Shown here: piece by piece, positions 52,191 through 61,101 of the stretch
Layout: each line of letters begins with the position of its first letter
How positions within the stretch are numbered: position 1 is the stretch's first letter
From: Pseudo-nitzschia pungens
Taxonomy: Eukaryota > Bacillariophyta > Bacillariophyceae > Bacillariales > Bacillariaceae
DNA: 64,000 bases
Assembly (NCBI GenBank): GCA_037355855.1
Contig: CM074759.1
Coordinates: forward strand, 5,146,001-5,210,000
Direction: 5' to 3'
Notes under the pieces: model-generated
What the model was told of the DNA's origin: nothing
The model's database searches: none
Seen by the model: only the letters and a program-made list of their open reading frames with translations
Made by a program: the position numbers and the translations under genes

Positions 52191-54093
52191 TTGATTAATC
52201 GTGCGAATGCTCCTATTTTTGGAGTTGATGCAGATGGACTAGTTAATATTTGGTACGTTGTTACGGAGCAGCTTCATTCTTTAGCATAATTATGGCACAA
52301 GGAACGAGAAAGCGGCCAAGATCATGGAATATTCCCCTGATGAAGTCATGGGAAAGCAGCTTGTGAAGGAATTTATCACCAAGGAGTATCAAGACTCAGT
52401 CAGCTCGGTTTTGAATAAAGCTTTGGTCGGCTATGAGACGTCCAATTTTCACTTTCCTTTGCTGTCAAGGAGTGGATTGCGTGTCGAAGTACTCCTAAAT
52501 GCCACTCCTCGGTACGATCTACGCGGAAATATCATCGGAGGTAAAGTTAGACGTTAAATTCAATTCACTCCCTAAGTACATCATAGTTGTTGGGATTGGG
52601 CAGGTTAGTTTGTCGAGCACGGCATATTATGTCGTACTCAATAGATTAGGATATTACCGAGCGAATCCAATCTGAACAAGAATTTACTCGTTCGTATTCA
52701 GCTTAGTTGACAAAAACAAAACCTGATCCCTCGTTCTAGGTTTGATTGATAGTGCCAATGCTCCAATCTTTGGAGTTGATGTTGATGGTCGAGTTAATAT
52801 CTGGTAATTTTTAAGTTACCGATCGCATGTTCAAATCATAATCAGTGCAGGAATAAAAAGGCAGCAGAGATTATGCAATACACATCGGAAGATGTGACGG
52901 GGAAAGATTTAGTGAAAGACTTCATTACACCAGAATATCAAGATTCGGTACAGCGGGTTCTTCAACTAGCTTTGGAGGGAACTGAAACCTCTAATTTCGG
53001 TAATGCTGAATCTGTATGGGGGAGTTGAAGATTGATCATCGCATAGAATTTCCTTTAATTACAAAATCTGGTCGACGTGTAGATATTCTGTTGAATGCAA
53101 CAAGGCGTTGCGATGCTCGAGGAGTCGCAATTGGAGGTAACTAAAAGGGTCATATTATTACATGTCAGATCAACGTCTATAGTTGTTGGTATTGGACAGG
53201 ATATTACTGCTCGTATTCAAACAGAGCAAGAATATACGCGTTAGTGGACAGATTAATCTATGAAAATGAGTACCGAAGAATCAGATAGGTCTTATAGATA
53301 GTGCAAACGCTCCAATCTTTGGTGTTGACAAAGACGGTCGAGTTAACATCTGGTAGGTCCTAAGTTTCACTGGAATGTAGTTTCACGCATCGCACAGGAA
53401 CAAAAAAGCAGCCAAAATTACCGGGTACTCAGCGGAGGATGTCATGGGGAGGGATCTTGTGCAAGATTATATCACGGAAGATTATCAGAAATCGGTTGGC
53501 GCTGTATTATCCCAAGCATTGAGTGGCGTTGAGAGATCCAATTTCGAATTTCCTTTGATAACGAAAGACGATCTACGTATTGAGGTGTTGCTCAACGCAA
53601 CGCCGAGATACGATTTTCTTGGAAATGTGATCGGAGGTTGGAATAACAACCGTCATACCCGAGATACCCACGTTTAATGTGTGATTAGTTGTGGGAATTG
53701 GACAACACATTACAGAAATTCTCCAAACTGAGCAAGAGTACTCTCGTATTATTGAGAAAGCTAACGCTCCCATTTTTGGTGTAGATAAACACGGTGCGAT
53801 CAATATCTGGTTGGTTTGATTGTAAAATTAGCAGGCAGGTTTCTGAGACAAAGGATAGGAATGCCAAAGTGGCTGATGTCATGCAATACCCTGCTGACGT
53901 CGTTATGGGGAAAAATCTTGTTGAGGATTACATCACCCCAGAATATCGATCCTCGGTCAAGGATGTACTCCTACGTGCGTTATCCGGAGACGAGACGTCA
54001 AACTACGAAGTACCGCTTATTACGAAAGATGGTCGTCGATTAGAAGTGTTACTCAACGCTACGCCTCGATATGACTATCGTGATGATTTTTGA
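52191..54093 (+). pseudogene. Array of four PAS modules, broken at both ends
   Basis: Four successive copies of one ~115-residue sensor (PAS) module: ANAPIFGVD-DG-VNIW, then N-KAA-I--Y---VMGK-LV--FIT--Y--SV, then SNF-FPL--KSG-R-EVLLNATPR. Each module is split by introns at the same two places (after IW and after IGG; 45-70 bp, GT-AG). Module 2 has an extra intron; modules 3 and 4 have lost the one between them. The linker VVGIGQDITARIQTEQEYTR is typical of diatom multi-PAS kinases and cyclases. There is no start: the first exon begins at an acceptor at 52190, 90 bp from the divergent CNOT10-like start. Module 4 has a frame slip at 53850 and stops at 54093 with no output domain. Confidence 0.7.
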
Positions 54094-54367
54094 AAGACAT
54101 GTTCAAACTGAAGGTGCAGCCCATGCGCATCTTCACCCCAACAACCCCAACAACCCCAACAACCCCAAAAATGTGATTCAAGATTTGGAAGAGCAGAAGA
54201 TGCTGCAAGATAGCATGATTTTGGAAGAAGTCAAAGAAAGAAGTTCGTACACAAAATCGGAAGTCCGCACCAGATGCGGTACGTTTGAAGCACAGGATCC
54301 CTCATTCACGCCGAGAAGCATCGGATCTAATGCCTCTATGAAATCGCGGAGTCGGATAGCGCCCTAG
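54094..54367 (+). other. Possible 3' coding remnant after the PAS array
   Basis: In an overlapping frame (54071-54367) the sequence reads ERHVQTEGAAHAHL, an Asn-Pro repeat, then a charged region with LEEQKMLQDSMILEEV, which looks like a coiled coil. It may be the former continuation of the PAS protein. No domain is recognised. Confidence 0.3.
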
Positions 54368-54370
54368 AAT

Positions 54371-54585
54371 CGCATTGCACCCCCCTGCAAATGGGGGAAA
54401 ACCGTTATTTTTTGTACCAGGGCTACGGAGGCCTACACAAAATTGCACCCCCCTGCAAAAAGAGCAAAAACGCTGGTTTTGGGGTTATTTTTTGTACCAG
54501 AGCTACGGAGGCCTACACAAATTGCACCCCCCTGCAAAAAGAGCAAAAACCGTTATTTTTTGTACCAGAGCTAACGGATCGGCTT
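54371..54585 (+). repeat. Tandem ~70-bp repeat, three copies
   Basis: Unit: ATTGCACCCCCCTGCAAA ... GTTATTTTTTGTACCAG(G/A)GCTACGGAGGCCTACACAA; the copies differ by small indels. No coding meaning is assigned. Confidence 0.85.
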
Positions 54586-54863
54586 CCACTATCGGAGTTC
54601 GTTAAGTAAGACCACTTCAACTTGGATTTGGTATTTTCGATTTAATGTTCGATTGGAAGATTGATTTAGGATTGGTGGATTTTGCTGGGCACTTTTATTT
54701 TGGTTGAAGAAGGTAGTTTGCCATGACTCTTCCGTCCGTCCGTTGTCACCCTCCTCGTCCATCTTGTGGACGCAGGCAAGAGGTATTCGAGGTGGACAGG
54801 AAAAGGACTGAGAAAAGTTCTGGGAGGAATATGGTAAATATGGAAGAAAGAGGAGTCCGTTGG

Positions 54864-54911
54864 GGTGAGGGTTAGGGTTGGGGTTGGGGTTAGGGTTGGG
54901 GTTAGGGTTGC
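54864..54911 (+). repeat. Interstitial telomere-like repeat
   Basis: About seven tandem units of GGGTTA/GGGTTG (TTAGGG and TTGGGG variants). It is followed by ~30-bp imperfect repeats around ATCT(C/T)GATATTT to about 55075. Coding sequence continues on both sides, so it is not a chromosome end. Confidence 0.8.
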
Positions 54912-55116
54912 ATCTCGATATTTCTGTCGCGTCTCGATATTTCAAGAGCGCCTCAATACTTGTAGACAATCTTGATATTTGAAGACCATATTTACACTTC
55001 TAGACGTTAGACCATATTACATATTATCACAATAGATGTTTATAGAGCATGTCAATATTTCTAGACTATCTTGAGTGTCACTGTCTCTTATTTCACAAGC
55101 AGCACTCGATGTTCGT
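54912..55116. repeat. Short diverged repeats downstream of the kinase-like gene
   Basis: Five or six imperfect copies of a ~30-bp unit built on (CTCGA/CTTGA/TCAA)TATTT. No gene is seen. Confidence 0.5.
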
Positions 55117-56478
55117 TCATTGCATTTCATTCAATGGACACGTTTTGCAAATCTCAATAATGTCACACATTACATCGAGGTTGATATTCTCGTGCAAGTC
55201 TTGGCGCCAGGCCTCCGTCGATCCCATCTCGCGGACTTGATGAACCACGACTTCCAGATCGTTGCGATCCAGCTTGGCCACGCGTTGGACCCCCTCTTTC
55301 ACACCGGCCAGGAGCGCTTCGTTTGTCCCGGGCAGTAGCTCCGTGTGACGTCCCAAAAACGCCATTGTCACTTCCAAGGCACTCTCCAGATGTTCCGTGG
55401 AGGAAAGCGTATCGGCAATGGCTGAAAGGTACTCCTCGCGGAGCTTCTCATTGCGAGGGTGGGTACAGACCTGGTCAATGGCCAGCACTGGGGAATCATC
55501 ATCGTCCTTCTTTGCAGCATCGATCGGAAACAAGAAATTGTGGGCATTTCCTGGACGATCCCAAACGGTTTTCAGTGGAAGCCTGTCTCCATTGGCAAGA
55601 ATCATATCAAAGGGAATCAGCACCCCCAGTTCGAATGCCATGTCGATACGAATCGTTTGGTTGCGTTCGGCAAGCTGATCGAGTGTCACACGGTGTGTTC
55701 CAGCCTCCATCAAGAGCAGTTGCTTGGATTGTTGCAGGTACCCCAACGTGTTGGTTTGCCAATACACATCGTTCACCAGCAAGTCAACGATGGACTGTTC
55801 GATGGTTTCTCTCTCGGGAGACTGCTCCACAACACGAATTCGCGGGCAACGAATCCCCAGTGTTTCGCCAATCAAACCCGAAAATACTTCTTGGGCACCG
55901 TGGTTCCCGGCTTTGAGAATCACGACTTGGCGACTACCAGTGTCATCACTGGTAAGCTCCGCAACGACGACTCCTCTCTTGGCGCCAATGATCGAATTCA
56001 CACAAGAGACCCGTGTCAGTTCCTCTCGCCACGGCAATGGGGACCCGAGATCCGCGGGGGTTGCGAGGTCTCCGTGGAGTAGCACCGAAAGATCTGCGTG
56101 CTCGGGCCCGAGTCCGATTTGCACTTTTGCCCACTTTTTCTTCGTCTTTTTCGTCGTCGTGTTCCCGTTCGTCTCCGTGCCATCCGCTTTCGTAGCGAGG
56201 TTGGATCGCGTCTTCCACAGGAGACTGAGACTCACTTTGACGTTGGCTTCTTCCTCTTGCTCCTCCTCTAGGTTGCTGGGTGCTGTTCGGGGAGGGTTGA
56301 CCCGATCTTGCAAAGCGAGTGCTTCAAATACATGGGAGGGAACCTTTTGTCGGAATACAAGTTTTTGGGAGAGAGACTTTCGAAGCTCGGTTTGTTCATC
56401 GTTTCGTTTTTCTTTTTCCAACTCTTTGTTCTTCAATCGATCCAGCGGACCACGCGAAGACTCTTCACGAGATGTCAT
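55117..56478 (-). CDS. Actin-fragmin kinase-like protein (453 aa)
   Basis: Starts at the ATG at 56478. The first ~65 residues are charged and coiled, followed by a Lys/Thr-rich linker. From about residue 155 to 340 it resembles the catalytic domain of actin-fragmin kinase: VVVAELTSDD, QVVILKAG with the Lys that would hold ATP, AQEVFSGLIGETLGI-CPRIRV, LGVLIPFDMILANGDRLPL--VWD-PGNAHNFLF (catalytic-loop-like N-DR and a downstream Asp) and VLAIDQV. The C-terminal ~110 residues are helical. Actin-fragmin kinase of Physarum phosphorylates actin; diatom homologues are uncharacterised, so the substrate is unknown. The frame is intact and intronless. Confidence 0.7.
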   Translation of the reverse strand: MTSREESSRGPLDRLKNKELEKEKRNDEQTELRKSLSQKLVFRQKVPSHVFEALALQDRVNPPRTAPSNLEEEQEEEANVKVSLSLLWKTRSNLATKADGTETNGNTTTKKTKKKWAKVQIGLGPEHADLSVLLHGDLATPADLGSPLPWREELTRVSCVNSIIGAKRGVVVAELTSDDTGSRQVVILKAGNHGAQEVFSGLIGETLGIRCPRIRVVEQSPERETIEQSIVDLLVNDVYWQTNTLGYLQQSKQLLLMEAGTHRVTLDQLAERNQTIRIDMAFELGVLIPFDMILANGDRLPLKTVWDRPGNAHNFLFPIDAAKKDDDDSPVLAIDQVCTHPRNEKLREEYLSAIADTLSSTEHLESALEVTMAFLGRHTELLPGTNEALLAGVKEGVQRVAKLDRNDLEVVVHQVREMGSTEAWRQDLHENINLDVMCDIIEICKTCPLNEMQ

Positions 56479-56538
56479 AGTGTAGAAACGTTTGGATGAG
56501 AGAAAGGTCTTTCGGGATGATAGTGATCACAGTGAGTA

Positions 56539-57043
56539 CTACGTAATTCTTATCAGCTGTCCCCTCCACGACTTTAATGTCCTTTACTCGCAAGTTTAGG
56601 GCATTTTGACCTTCACCTGGTGGTACATTTTTCTACTGGAGTCTACGACACGACTCGGTCATTTCCCAGAAAGAAATTCTGGTACTAATTTTCTACACAA
56701 ATTCATGTAAAAATTAGGCTACAACTCCTCCTGACCATGGTGATTGAATTGGAAGCAGTTGGAATAGACTTGAAGCCATACCACCTATGTCCATCCAACC
56801 CTTGTGCCCAGAGTTGGTTTATCTGGTGTTATCAAGTCAAGATTGGTTGAGTAGGAGCCAAAATGTAATTTCGAACAAAATCATGTAGAATTAGTACTGG
56901 AGAGATTTCTCAACGAGTTGCCTAGGAGCTGCTCTGTAGAGCCCTGTAGAAAAATCTACCACCAGACGAAGGTCAAAATGCCCTAAACTTGCGAGTAAAG
57001 GACATTAAAGTCGTGGAGGGGACAGCTGATAAGAATTACGTAG
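56539..57043. mobile_element. MITE with ~100-bp inverted repeats and TA target site
   Basis: Non-coding 505-bp hairpin element. Left end CTACGTAATTCTTATCAGCT, right end its reverse complement, with the pairing continuing ~100 bp inward at a few mismatches. TA flanks both sides (56537-56538 and 57044-57045), as for Tc1/mariner-type MITEs. It lies 60 bp upstream of the kinase-like gene, where it may overlap the promoter. Confidence 0.85.
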
Positions 57044-57045
57044 TA

Positions 57046-57261
57046 TGGATTTCTCGGGAGCAGAGATATAGGAGTCGAGGAACGTTGCCAAAGCAGGATG
57101 TGAAAGAGTTCCAGTATTCTCGACTGTGGAAGAGTTCAAATCAAATCGTGAACGACGACTGCTCGAATAACGGTTCTAGTTGTAGTTCTGGCCAGCGCGG
57201 CGATGGAAAAAACGGCCAACGAACTCCTGGAGGGACTACTCCGAGAAGAAGTATACTGACA
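57046..57261 (+). other. Unassigned segment between MITE and copia-1 remainder
   Basis: Open on the plus strand but with no recognisable product (Ser/Asn/Gly-rich). The copia homology starts at 57262 with the 14 bases TACACCGGTACAAT, which also end the copia-1 part near 11070. Confidence 0.5.
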
Positions 57262-58737
57262 TACACCGGTACAATTGAAGCCAAGAACTATCCCCCCTCC
57301 GTCTACAGGACCTTCTCCACTGAACAACGGGAGCAACTAAAACAGCTCCATTGAAAGAAGGCCCAGGCCCGCAGCGTCCAAGCCGCAGAGACTAAACCAG
57401 CTCCGTCGCAGGCAAGTGGCGCGGGCAACAATTTTGGCGCAAAAGGGAGAAAAAAGGGCAAAAATGGCAAAGGCAAGGGCAATGGCAATCCCCAGAAGGA
57501 TTGACTCCCCAACCGGGGCCTGAAATTGAGTAAGGTAGGCCGGTTGGTGTATCAGATGGATGTACCTGCAGCAAGATCAGCAAGGCCGAAAGAGAGCAAC
57601 TGTGAGTTGGATAGCCATGCGGATGCAACTGCTGCTGGTTGCAACATGATTCTATTGGAAGACCAAGTTACCTCCCACGTGGATGTTCATCCATTCTCCC
57701 CAGAATATGAACCAGTGAAGAACATTCCGATCGGGACATGCGTCACTGCTTACACAGATCCATTGGGCAAGGTTTGGTTGATCTACTTCCATGAGGCACT
57801 GTATTTCGGGGACAGGCTGCAGCACAGCTTGATTTGCCCCCAACCAAATTAGGGATTGTGGCCACAACCGTGTAGACCAGACGCCCAGGCAGTATGATTC
57901 CACATCATCGCACTCAATCCACATTGAGCATACCACTGAGGATGGAGATGAAGAAACCCCCCGAACACTGGATATTAAGCTCCTGCTTAATGGTGTTGTT
58001 TCCTACTTCCCCTCCAGGCGCCCCACGAAACACGAGATGGAGACATGTAACCATGTAATTGCTACAAGGAATGAACCCTGGAAGCCAAATAGTTCCAAAT
58101 TCCAACAAGCAGAAGCAGCAATTGACCAATCACATCCCTATTCCCCTGATCCATCCAAGTTTGTTTCGGCTGTACAACAGCAACAACAACAGAGCAAAGA
58201 TGGTACCCCGACAAGCAACATGCCTACAGCAGGAATCGAACCTACGATTGAGACCCCTGCCCGTACGATGGAGACAGGAATGGAACCTACGATTGAGACC
58301 CCTGCTCCGACAAGCCTACAACCCCCCGAGCACAGGAACAATTTCAAACCTAACCTGTACTCCAAGAAGAAACTCAAACTGGATGAAATGCTCCCTTCCA
58401 GAGACCAGTACTATTCCAAATACAAGCTCCGACATCTTCAGAAGCTGTGTACCTCCAGAGATTTGACCCCCTGTTCCATTGCATCCGATGACCGGCTCCA
58501 TACAAGACTTTCATTGATTTATGTTTCCGACAATGAAGATGATTCATTGCAGACTTGCGGGGACAAGGAAAGGGAACCAAGCCTGACAATAAGTGCCCTT
58601 CATACACCACTGTATGAGCCTGCCTACACTGATGGACTGGATAGATTTGAACTGGATCCCAATGTTAGGGACGCACCAGTTGCACTATCTGCAGTGTACA
58701 GGGACAAGCAAATTGCTTGGGCAGATTTGGAAGAGCC
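57262..58737 (+). mobile_element. Copia-1 remainder: end of gag, protease, start of integrase
   Basis: Continues exactly where the copia-1 gag at 11070 stops. It holds the Gag C-terminus with an in-frame UGA at 57352 (QLH-stop-KKAQ), a basic tail, the gag UGA at 57502 and then pol in the same frame (LDSHADATAAG). Pol has a frameshift at ~57848, where copia-A reads SLICPNQIRDCG, then reads on to ADLEEP, where a gypsy LTR interrupts it. It is decayed and not functional. Confidence 0.8.
57526..58737 (+). pseudogene. Copia-1 pol fragment, frameshifted and truncated
   Basis: Two frames (57526-57852 and 58037-58737) are homologous to the first ~430 residues of copia-A Pol. One small indel near 57848 separates them. 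The end at 58737 is the gypsy LTR boundary. Confidence 0.85.
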
Positions 58738-59044
58738 TGTAACACTCTAAGGTAGAAATTCGGAGTAGTATGAATAATTGTGTGTTATTTCACTTTACGA
58801 GATGGGATTGAAATTAAAGAGAGGAAATAATGAGCGATGATGTCATCGCGATCTCCTTATATCATATCCGTCTCTGAATATAACATATATTTCGTATGTA
58901 ACCTTAATCATACGATCTCTCTTTTCTGCATGCCGGTTCCTACATACTAGACATCCATGTATGGATATCTTTATATTCGATTCCCATGTGGGATTCGGTT
59001 AATTATTGATTCGTAACATTACTAGCCTACGCTAGCATGTTACA
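58738..59044 (-). repeat. Gypsy remnant 3' LTR (307 bp)
   Basis: Plus-strand ends TGTAACACTC and CATGTTACA; inverted to and nearly identical with 59636-59943. Confidence 0.9.
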
Positions 59045-59074
59045 TAGTGCCTCATGATTGAACGAATCCCACGA

Positions 59075-59634
59075 TTAGGCCGTCCAGTGACCCATAGAGC
59101 AGTCTGAGTGATCTGATTGGCTAGTTCGTAGGATTGGTGGGGATCCATCCGATGATGGGTCCGATTGATTCGATTGAGTCGTCTTCTGATATGGAGTGAT
59201 CTTTCGGATATTCACAGTTTCAACCACTGAAGGGGACCTTTGCAATTTTACAGTTCCATTTGGGTTAACTTGAGTGATTGGAAAAGGGCCGATCTTCCGG
59301 GGTTGTAACTTGTCCGGATCGGGCTCTTGCATCCATACCTTATCATTGACTTGAAAGGTGTGGTTAATTCTTTTGGCATTATCTCTGAGCAGGTTCTTGT
59401 TGATCCCTTGTTGCCGGAGCTTTTGCAGCGCTAACAGATTAGAGGTCAATGGCAGATCAGTCAGCATGTCGCGATTGAATACCAGGGATCCTGGAGAGGT
59501 CTGCAGAGCAGCATTGACAGCACATCTGGAGGCATGCATGCAAGTGGCAAGAGCATTGTCCATTAGCTGGCTTGCTCTGGTGTTGGCTTGTGGGGGATTA
59601 ACATGGACCAGGACTCTGAGAATATCAGCAACTG
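59075..59634 (-). pseudogene. Gypsy integrase C-terminal fragment
   Basis: Reads from the truncation at 59634 through the end of the integrase core (ADILRVLVHV, SQLMDNALATCMHASRCAVNAAL, LVFNRDMLTDLP). It then enters a GPF/Y-type C-terminal domain (VNDKVWMQEPDPDKLQPRKIGPF, GTVKLQRS) and a Ser/Gln-rich tail. The catalytic part is missing. This region is what the window lacks for the plus-strand copy. Confidence 0.85.
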
Positions 59635-59635
59635 T

Positions 59636-59943
59636 TGTAACATGCTAGCGTAGGCTAGTAGTGTTACGAATTAATAATTAACCGAATCCCACATGGGAAT
59701 CGAATATAAAGATATCCATATACGGATATCCGGTATATATGAACAGGCATGCAGAAGAGAGCGATCGTACGATTAAGGTTACATACAATATATATGTTAT
59801 ATTCAAAGATGGATATCATATAAAGGGATCGCGATGACATCATCGCTCATTATTTTCCCTTTTTAATTTGAATCCCATCTCGTAAAGTATAATAGCACAC
59901 AATTATTCATACTACTCCGAATTTTCTACCTTAGAGTGTTACA
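59636..59943 (+). repeat. Gypsy 5' LTR (308 bp)
   Basis: TGTAACATGCTAGCG to TTAGAGTGTTACA. It is followed directly by the palindrome CAGTAATTACTG, as in the gypsy copy at 1-1101. No TGG-type tRNA complement is seen at the LTR edge. Confidence 0.92.
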
Positions 59944-60072
59944 CAGTAATTACTGTCCGCTTTCACGTAGGAACAGTAGTAGAATTCAGTACTGAACTCT
60001 CATCAACCTTAAAACACTGATAGCCTCAACAACAGGGGCATCTTTGTCTCTAGCAAGACAAATAAATCAACA

Positions 60073-61101
60073 ATGGCCGGCATCTATCGAGACCCTCCTG
60101 TCTCGTACAAAACCTCCTTCGACAGCTCGAAACCCAAGCTAGTAACCCTATCAACCTACGATGCCGACGACCACTCCGACAGCGTTAAAGTTCCGCTATT
60201 CACCGACAAAGGAGGATTAGAAGAATTACTTCACACCGAAGAGGCATATTTGAATGCAGCAGAAGATATAGGGGTACCAGATAACTCCCTTATTCGATAC
60301 TTTGGACGTTGCTTATGTGTCGACGCCCAGACCAAGTGGAGAACGCTCGCTCGGACCACAAGACCCAATGGGCAACGCCTCTATCCACTCACTCGGGATG
60401 GATACACCTCTGCCTTTCGGGCCTTCATTAAACTCTACTGCAACGCCGAAGACGCCAGAGACCTAATGCACATCTATCTACGAAGCGCAGCCTGTAAAAA
60501 GAAGGTCGAAACTTCCTGCAAAGAGCATACCGATCGGCTGATGACCATAATGAAATACACAGCCAAATTGCATGGCTTTGCCACCCAACTGGATCACCTC
60601 CAAAAGCTAACAATCCTGCTACATAGCTACCCTAACAGCTGGATCGAAGACTACATTCGAATCCATCTGGGAATCACACAAGCGACCACACCACAATTCA
60701 TTGTAGACCACATGAGCAGCCTCGATCGTCTCAGCAAGCAAAAGAATAAGAACAATGGGAGACGTCCTAACAGTTCTAATTCCAGCAACAAAAAGCGCTC
60801 TAACAACCAAAAGAGCAACCAAAATAACAAGAAGAAATCCAACCCATGTAGGATTCCAGGACACAACCACGATTGGTCCGAATGCCCGAAGAACAAGTTC
60901 TCCAAAAATTACAAGGGATCCCACAACAACAAAGGATCCAATTCTTCACACACAACTGAAACCTTTCATGCTCAATGCCACGAGGTCGGAAGCAATGAAT
61001 CCTTCCAGGCCTACATGCAAGCCGCAAGGGAATCTTACCATTCCCAACATGGCGGGCGAAATGAAAGGAGCATCGATGGTGAACTTGTATGGCTACCATG
61101 A
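60073..61101 (+). CDS. Gypsy Gag (342 aa)
   Basis: Starts MAGIYRDPP at the ATG at 60073. The capsid domain (~residues 30-215) is followed by an Asn/Lys/Ser-rich basic linker (~220-258) and a variant zinc knuckle, CRIPGHNHDWSEC (C-x4-H-x6-C with an extra His), near residue 260. It ends WLP-UGA. The next codon is ATG, and pol continues in the same frame. Confidence 0.9.
   Translation: MAGIYRDPPVSYKTSFDSSKPKLVTLSTYDADDHSDSVKVPLFTDKGGLEELLHTEEAYLNAAEDIGVPDNSLIRYFGRCLCVDAQTKWRTLARTTRPNGQRLYPLTRDGYTSAFRAFIKLYCNAEDARDLMHIYLRSAACKKKVETSCKEHTDRLMTIMKYTAKLHGFATQLDHLQKLTILLHSYPNSWIEDYIRIHLGITQATTPQFIVDHMSSLDRLSKQKNKNNGRRPNSSNSSNKKRSNNQKSNQNNKKKSNPCRIPGHNHDWSECPKNKFSKNYKGSHNNKGSNSSHTTETFHAQCHEVGSNESFQAYMQAARESYHSQHGGRNERSIDGELVWLP

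Larger units (their letters stand above)
58738..59635 (-). mobile_element. Gypsy remnant: integrase C-terminus and 3' LTR
   Basis: Minus-strand piece with a complete LTR (58738-59044) and ~590 bp of internal sequence. It inserted into copia-1 pol and was then cut by the plus-strand gypsy whose LTR begins at 59636. LTR and internal sequence belong to the same family as the plus-strand copy. Confidence 0.85.

Noticed and set aside
54864..54911. Chromosome end
   Set aside because: Coding sequence with intact frames continues on both sides, and the array is only ~48 bp of mixed units.
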